Assembly: GCA_947167515.1 (NCBI GenBank)
Contig: CAMVIM010000037.1
Coordinates: 1 to 33,239, forward strand
Source: an uncultured Prevotellaceae bacterium
GTDB lineage: Bacteria; Bacteroidota; Bacteroidia; Bacteroidales; Bacteroidaceae
DNA length: 33,239 nt
Direction of reading: 5' to 3'
Position numbers and translations under genes: made by a program. The notes beneath the pieces were generated by a model. That model was not told where the DNA came from. It did no database searches and was given only the letters and a program-made list of their open reading frames with translations. Positions 30,490 to 33,239 of this stretch are shown here, in pieces (the stretch's first letter is position 1; the number at the start of each line of letters is the position of its first letter).

Positions 30490-30966
30490 ATGACACAAGA
30501 CGAAAAAATTGACATCTACAACGAAGTGGACAACTTTGTGGAAGAAAATGAGGGTGAGGTAACCCACACTGAAATCGCTCGGCACTTCTTTGAACTTGGG
30601 AGAAACAACGCAATTGACAAGGCTTGTGAGTGGCTTGAAAAGAAAGCCATCCTATATGTTAGGAATAATTGCGAACAAGGAGAACACAGCATCCATAAAA
30701 CAATGCTTGAGGATTTCCGCAAAGCAATGGGAGGAGGCGCACTATGGGCAGATGCTCACCCAACCCACTGGATTTCGGTGGAGGAAGATGGCAATCCGAT
30801 AGACACTGGTTGGTACATTTTCGCAACAGGCAAGATTGTAGATGTAGGCTATTACTTAGGCGATAACGAATGGAGAGACGTTCACCCAACCCACTGGATG
30901 CCGTTGCCACAGCCGCCAGTTGTTTCCAATTCGGTAAACACTGGGAAGAAAGGAGGTGAAAAATGA
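30490..30966 (+). CDS. DUF551-type protein
   Basis: A 158-residue protein. The motif HPTHWISVEEDGNPIDTGWY, then WRDVHPTHWMPLPQPP is the typical tryptophan-rich DUF551 segment of phage proteins; HPTHW occurs twice. The N-terminal part (~1-85) is a separate helical region (NEVDNFVEENEGEVTHTEIA). No activity is known to me. The stop overlaps the next start as ATGA. Confidence 0.75.
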   Translation: MTQDEKIDIYNEVDNFVEENEGEVTHTEIARHFFELGRNNAIDKACEWLEKKAILYVRNNCEQGEHSIHKTMLEDFRKAMGGGALWADAHPTHWISVEEDGNPIDTGWYIFATGKIVDVGYYLGDNEWRDVHPTHWMPLPQPPVVSNSVNTGKKGGEK

Positions 30967-31328
30967 GATTTAGGATTATAAAATATGAATATGAGCTGCC
31001 AAGACCAAGTGTTTATTATGCTTTATTTAGAATGCGTTGGTGGGGCCATTGGAAAGGCTTCACTCAATTAGGAGAATTGACTGCTTGCTTCACTTTGGTC
31101 CAAGGTCATTATAGTTCTGAGGAAGCATTTGACACTCTTGTGCGTCGGCTGCAGAGGGAAGATTTAAAACGCAAATATCCTATTGTTACAATCTGTGAGC
31201 AGGGAAAGTTGAAGAAAGGAGGCGGGGAATTAATGGAGAGTGACGGGGCAATAACCACACCCACCAAGCAGTTTTGCTGCGAGGAGTGCATGGCTGACTA
31301 CAATCACGATATGTGGCAGAAGAGGTAG
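30963..31328 (+). CDS. Hypothetical protein with C-terminal Cys motif
   Basis: A 121-residue protein with a strong Shine-Dalgarno (aaaggaggtgaaaaATG) upstream, one of the few in the window. The first half is aromatic-rich (FRMRWWGHWKGFTQLG), and the end carries FCCEECMADY (C-C-x2-C), a possible metal site with His in YNHDMW. Unrecognised. It is coupled to the DUF551 gene. Confidence 0.6.
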   Translation: MRFRIIKYEYELPRPSVYYALFRMRWWGHWKGFTQLGELTACFTLVQGHYSSEEAFDTLVRRLQREDLKRKYPIVTICEQGKLKKGGGELMESDGAITTPTKQFCCEECMADYNHDMWQKR

Positions 31329-31353
31329 CTAACTATCAACCCAAGTTATTCGT

Positions 31354-31725
31354 ATGAGGAATATCGAGCACACATTACAGCGCAACATGGTTAACCTTTT
31401 CCGCATGGCTTATCCCCAGTACAAGGGCGTGTTCTTTGCAGTGCCCAACGGCGGGCATCGTGACATCCGTGTGGCGCAGCATATGAAGGCTGAGGGGCAA
31501 CTGGCAGGGGTGAGCGACCTGCTGCTGCTGGTTGCCCGAAAAGGTCTGCATGGCCTCTGCATCGAGGTCAAGACCAAGACTGGCAGGCAGAGCGAGCGGC
31601 AGAAGGCTTTTGCCGATGCCGTGATAGCCCAAGGTTACTACTATGCCATCGTGCGCACTCTTGACGAGTTCATGGAGCTGTGCCGATGGTATCTTGGAGA
31701 GCCGCCAAAGGCGGTGCTATTCTAA
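31354..31725 (+). CDS. VRR-NUC domain nuclease
   Basis: A 123-residue single-domain nuclease of the VRR-NUC family. It shows the PNGGHRDIRVAQHMKAEG segment, the following GVSDLLLLV with catalytic Asp, the CIEVKTKTGRQS block with the E-x-K pair, and QKAFADAVIAQGYYYAIVRT. These proteins are often Holliday-junction resolvase-like enzymes in phages, acting on replication or recombination branches before packaging. It is the last gene of the early operon. The length is typical of the single-domain form. Confidence 0.9.
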   Translation: MRNIEHTLQRNMVNLFRMAYPQYKGVFFAVPNGGHRDIRVAQHMKAEGQLAGVSDLLLLVARKGLHGLCIEVKTKTGRQSERQKAFADAVIAQGYYYAIVRTLDEFMELCRWYLGEPPKAVLF

Positions 31726-31762
31726 CCCTTTTTTATTAACCGTTGGGAAACGTTAAAGGGTT
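31724..31762 (+). terminator. Weak terminator-like hairpin after the nuclease
   Basis: AACCCTTT (31724-31731) pairs with AAAGGGTT (31755-31762), and an inner near-match TTAAC(C)GTT / AACGTTAA extends the stem. There is no T run after it, so efficiency is doubtful. The remaining ~270 bases up to the next promoter have no convincing gene. They hold a Lys-rich-looking A/G stretch near 31950-31975 and an inverted repeat GCAAC-AAA-GTTGC at 32036-32048. Confidence 0.4.
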
Positions 31763-32055
31763 GTGATAGATAATTGAGGGAGTGCCTGCGCTTGCGAAAG
31801 TGTGGGCGCACTTGTTTTGGTAAAATGCCCGATTTGCCGCCTCTTTTGCGCTCTGCTGGCATTTAATTTGTTTTTGGTGTAGTTTATTGTCCAAAGAAAA
31901 ATAATCGCTTAAAACGGCTGAAAACGCACTTTCAGGGAATGGCAGAAAAGAAAAGAAACAAAAAAGAAAACCCACCACTTTCACAAGCGATGGAATTTTG
32001 AAAGTATAATCCAGTTGACATAAAAAAATTTTACCGCAACAAAGTTGCAAAAAAA

Positions 32056-32099
32056 CCGCAAAAGGTTGTGTAATTTTCAAATCTTTTTTACTACCTTTG
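32056..32099 (+). promoter_or_regulatory. Late promoter of the methyltransferase/packaging operon
   Basis: TACCTTTG at 32092-32099 is a full -7 match. TGTG at 32067-32070 stands about where TTTG would be (21-base spacer). Upstream, CCGCAAAAGGTTGTGTAAT (32056-32074) matches the element before the head operon (9927-9945) at 16 of 19 positions, all differences being transitions. The ATG is 25 bases past the -7 box. Confidence 0.7.
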
Positions 32100-32124
32100 C
32101 GAAAATATTAAAAATTAGTGAGTT

Positions 32125-33239
32125 ATGGCTGATAAATTGAAAAAAGCAAAAGTGAGTGACCTCACCTTTGACGATAAGAACTTTAACAAGCACACCGAGT
32201 ACGGCATGAGCTTGATTGAAAAGAGCCTCCGCAACAATGGGGCTGGTCGCTCCATCCTCATCGACAAGAACAACCGCATCATCGCTGGTAATGGTGTGGT
32301 TGAGACCGCCTCGCAGATAGGGCTTGAGGATGTGCAGATAGTAGAGACTGACGGCACGAAGATTATCGCAGTTAAGCGCACCGACATCGACCTCGACAGC
32401 CAGCAGGGCAGGGAGATGGCACTGGCTGACAATGCCACTGGCGCAGCCGACCTCAAGTGGGATGCCGAGACTATTGCCGAGGTGGAGGAGGAGTTCGACA
32501 TCGACGCAGGCGACTGGGGAGTTAATCTTGACTTTGACGATGGCTCGGCTTTTTTCAGCGGTGAACGCAATGGAGAGCGCAACGATGAGTACAACGAATT
32601 TGAGGACAAGTTCAAGCCAAAGCTGACAACTGATGATTGTTACACACCTCCCGAGGTTTACGATGAGGTGGTGAAATACGTGCGCAAGATAGTGGGGGAC
32701 AAGCCCGAGTTTGTGCGACCTTTCTACCCGAATGGGAACTATCAAACATTCAACTACCCGAAAGATTGTGTAGTGGTCGATAACCCACCTTTCTCAATTT
32801 ATGCCGAAATCGTGAGGTGGTATCTTGCACACGATATTAAGTTCTTTTTGTTTGCGCCAGCTCTTACACAAGTGGTGGCGAATGCGCCAGCTAACTATGT
32901 GGTTGCTTTTTGCGATGTTGTGTATGAGAATGGGGCAAATGTGCGTACTTCATTCACTACCAACTTGCTTGGTGATATAGCTTTCACGACAGCCCCCGAG
33001 CTTAAAAGGGCAGTGGAGGAGGTCAACGGCAAAGCCCCTGCCGACCTACCGACTTATGGTTATGAGAATGTGCTGACAACCGCGCTCATCGGGAAACTTG
33101 CGCTAATTGACTTCTCGGCTAAGAGAAACGAGGTGGCAGAAATCTCCAACCTTGACGCACTCAAGGCAAAGGGCAAGTCACTATTTGGGCGAGGGTGGTT
33201 GTTGAGTGACCGCAAGGAGAAAGAGCGCAAGGAGAAAGA
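32125..33239 (+). CDS. ParB-like domain fused to adenine methyltransferase-like domain (partial)
   Basis: At least 371 residues; the 3' end is cut by the window. Residues ~8-125 resemble a ParB/Srx-type domain (AGRSILIDKNNRIIAGNGVV). Residues ~168-371 are of DNA N6-adenine methyltransferase type, with DDCYTPPEVYDEVV near 170-183 and motif IV NPPF at 220-223 (VVVDNPPFSIYAEI). A clear SAM motif I is not visible; VRPFYPNG (198-205) may be a degenerate form. Such proteins precede the terminase genes in Bacteroidetes phages and may modify phage DNA or mark the packaging site. If the ends join directly, the frame would end at TGA 5-7. Confidence 0.8.
   Translation, partial: MADKLKKAKVSDLTFDDKNFNKHTEYGMSLIEKSLRNNGAGRSILIDKNNRIIAGNGVVETASQIGLEDVQIVETDGTKIIAVKRTDIDLDSQQGREMALADNATGAADLKWDAETIAEVEEEFDIDAGDWGVNLDFDDGSAFFSGERNGERNDEYNEFEDKFKPKLTTDDCYTPPEVYDEVVKYVRKIVGDKPEFVRPFYPNGNYQTFNYPKDCVVVDNPPFSIYAEIVRWYLAHDIKFFLFAPALTQVVANAPANYVVAFCDVVYENGANVRTSFTTNLLGDIAFTTAPELKRAVEEVNGKAPADLPTYGYENVLTTALIGKLALIDFSAKRNEVAEISNLDALKAKGKSLFGRGWLLSDRKEKERKEK

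Noticed and set aside
1-33239. Recoding of TGA as a sense codon
   Set aside because: Many clear gene ends use TGA in ATGA overlaps. Only the single case at 28157 looks like an interruption.

Overview
This window reads as almost one complete temperate siphovirus genome of a Bacteroidales host (Bacteroides, Prevotella, Muribaculaceae or a relative; the genus cannot be settled from sequence alone). The evidence for the host group is direct. Four intergenic regions carry the Bacteroidetes promoter form TTTG-N20-22-TAnnTTTG or a close variant, many starts have A-rich leaders instead of Shine-Dalgarno sites, and the integrase, DNA-binding and small hypothetical proteins are of Bacteroidetes phage type. 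No host housekeeping gene is visible.

Layout, left to right. (1) 1-9813: DNA packaging (small and large terminase) running straight into a tail module: a gp10-like tail-completion protein, two large tail proteins and an 1146-residue tape measure, closed by an intrinsic terminator. (2) 9927-18818: a second late operon with its own promoter. It encodes a ClpP-type prohead protease fused to a scaffold, the major capsid protein, two tandem paralogous structural proteins, a fused small protein, portal, head-tail adaptor, collagen-like fibre, holin, amidase endolysin and a probable unimolecular spanin. (3) 18902-19762: a short cassette with its own promoter and bidirectional terminator (possible lysogeny genes). 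(4) 19777-22150: lysogeny control. It holds a leftward tyrosine integrase, an attachment site made of the 3' half of a tRNA-Ser(GGA) gene, a possible small RNA, a leftward S24 repressor, and an operator/promoter switch. (5) 22209-31725: rightward early operon for replication and recombination: a Gly-repeat protein, small DNA-binding proteins, RecT, a YqaJ-type exonuclease, a replication initiator with internal iterons, a DnaB helicase, a stand-alone DnaA domain IV protein and a VRR-NUC nuclease. (6) 32066-end: late promoter and a ParB-like/adenine methyltransferase gene cut by the window edge. It leads logically into the terminase genes at the window start, so the window is probably an arbitrary cut of a circular or circularly permuted genome.

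How the genes work together: the repressor holds the rightward early promoter at 22119-22150 through inverted repeats. Loss of repression would turn on the early operon, which supplies initiator, helicase and annealase/exonuclease for replication and recombination. Two late promoters then drive packaging/tail and head/lysis genes; they share a 19-base element (CCGCAAAA core), which suggests coordinated control. The integrase acts at the tRNA-Ser site, which is flanked by paired TTTTGCGG repeats like arm sites.

Most notable points: the tail-before-head gene order, two in-frame gene fusions that keep internal start sites, a three-word hexanucleotide repeat gene, an origin-like iteron block inside the initiator gene, a tRNA-like fold in the early leader region, and a shared late regulatory element.
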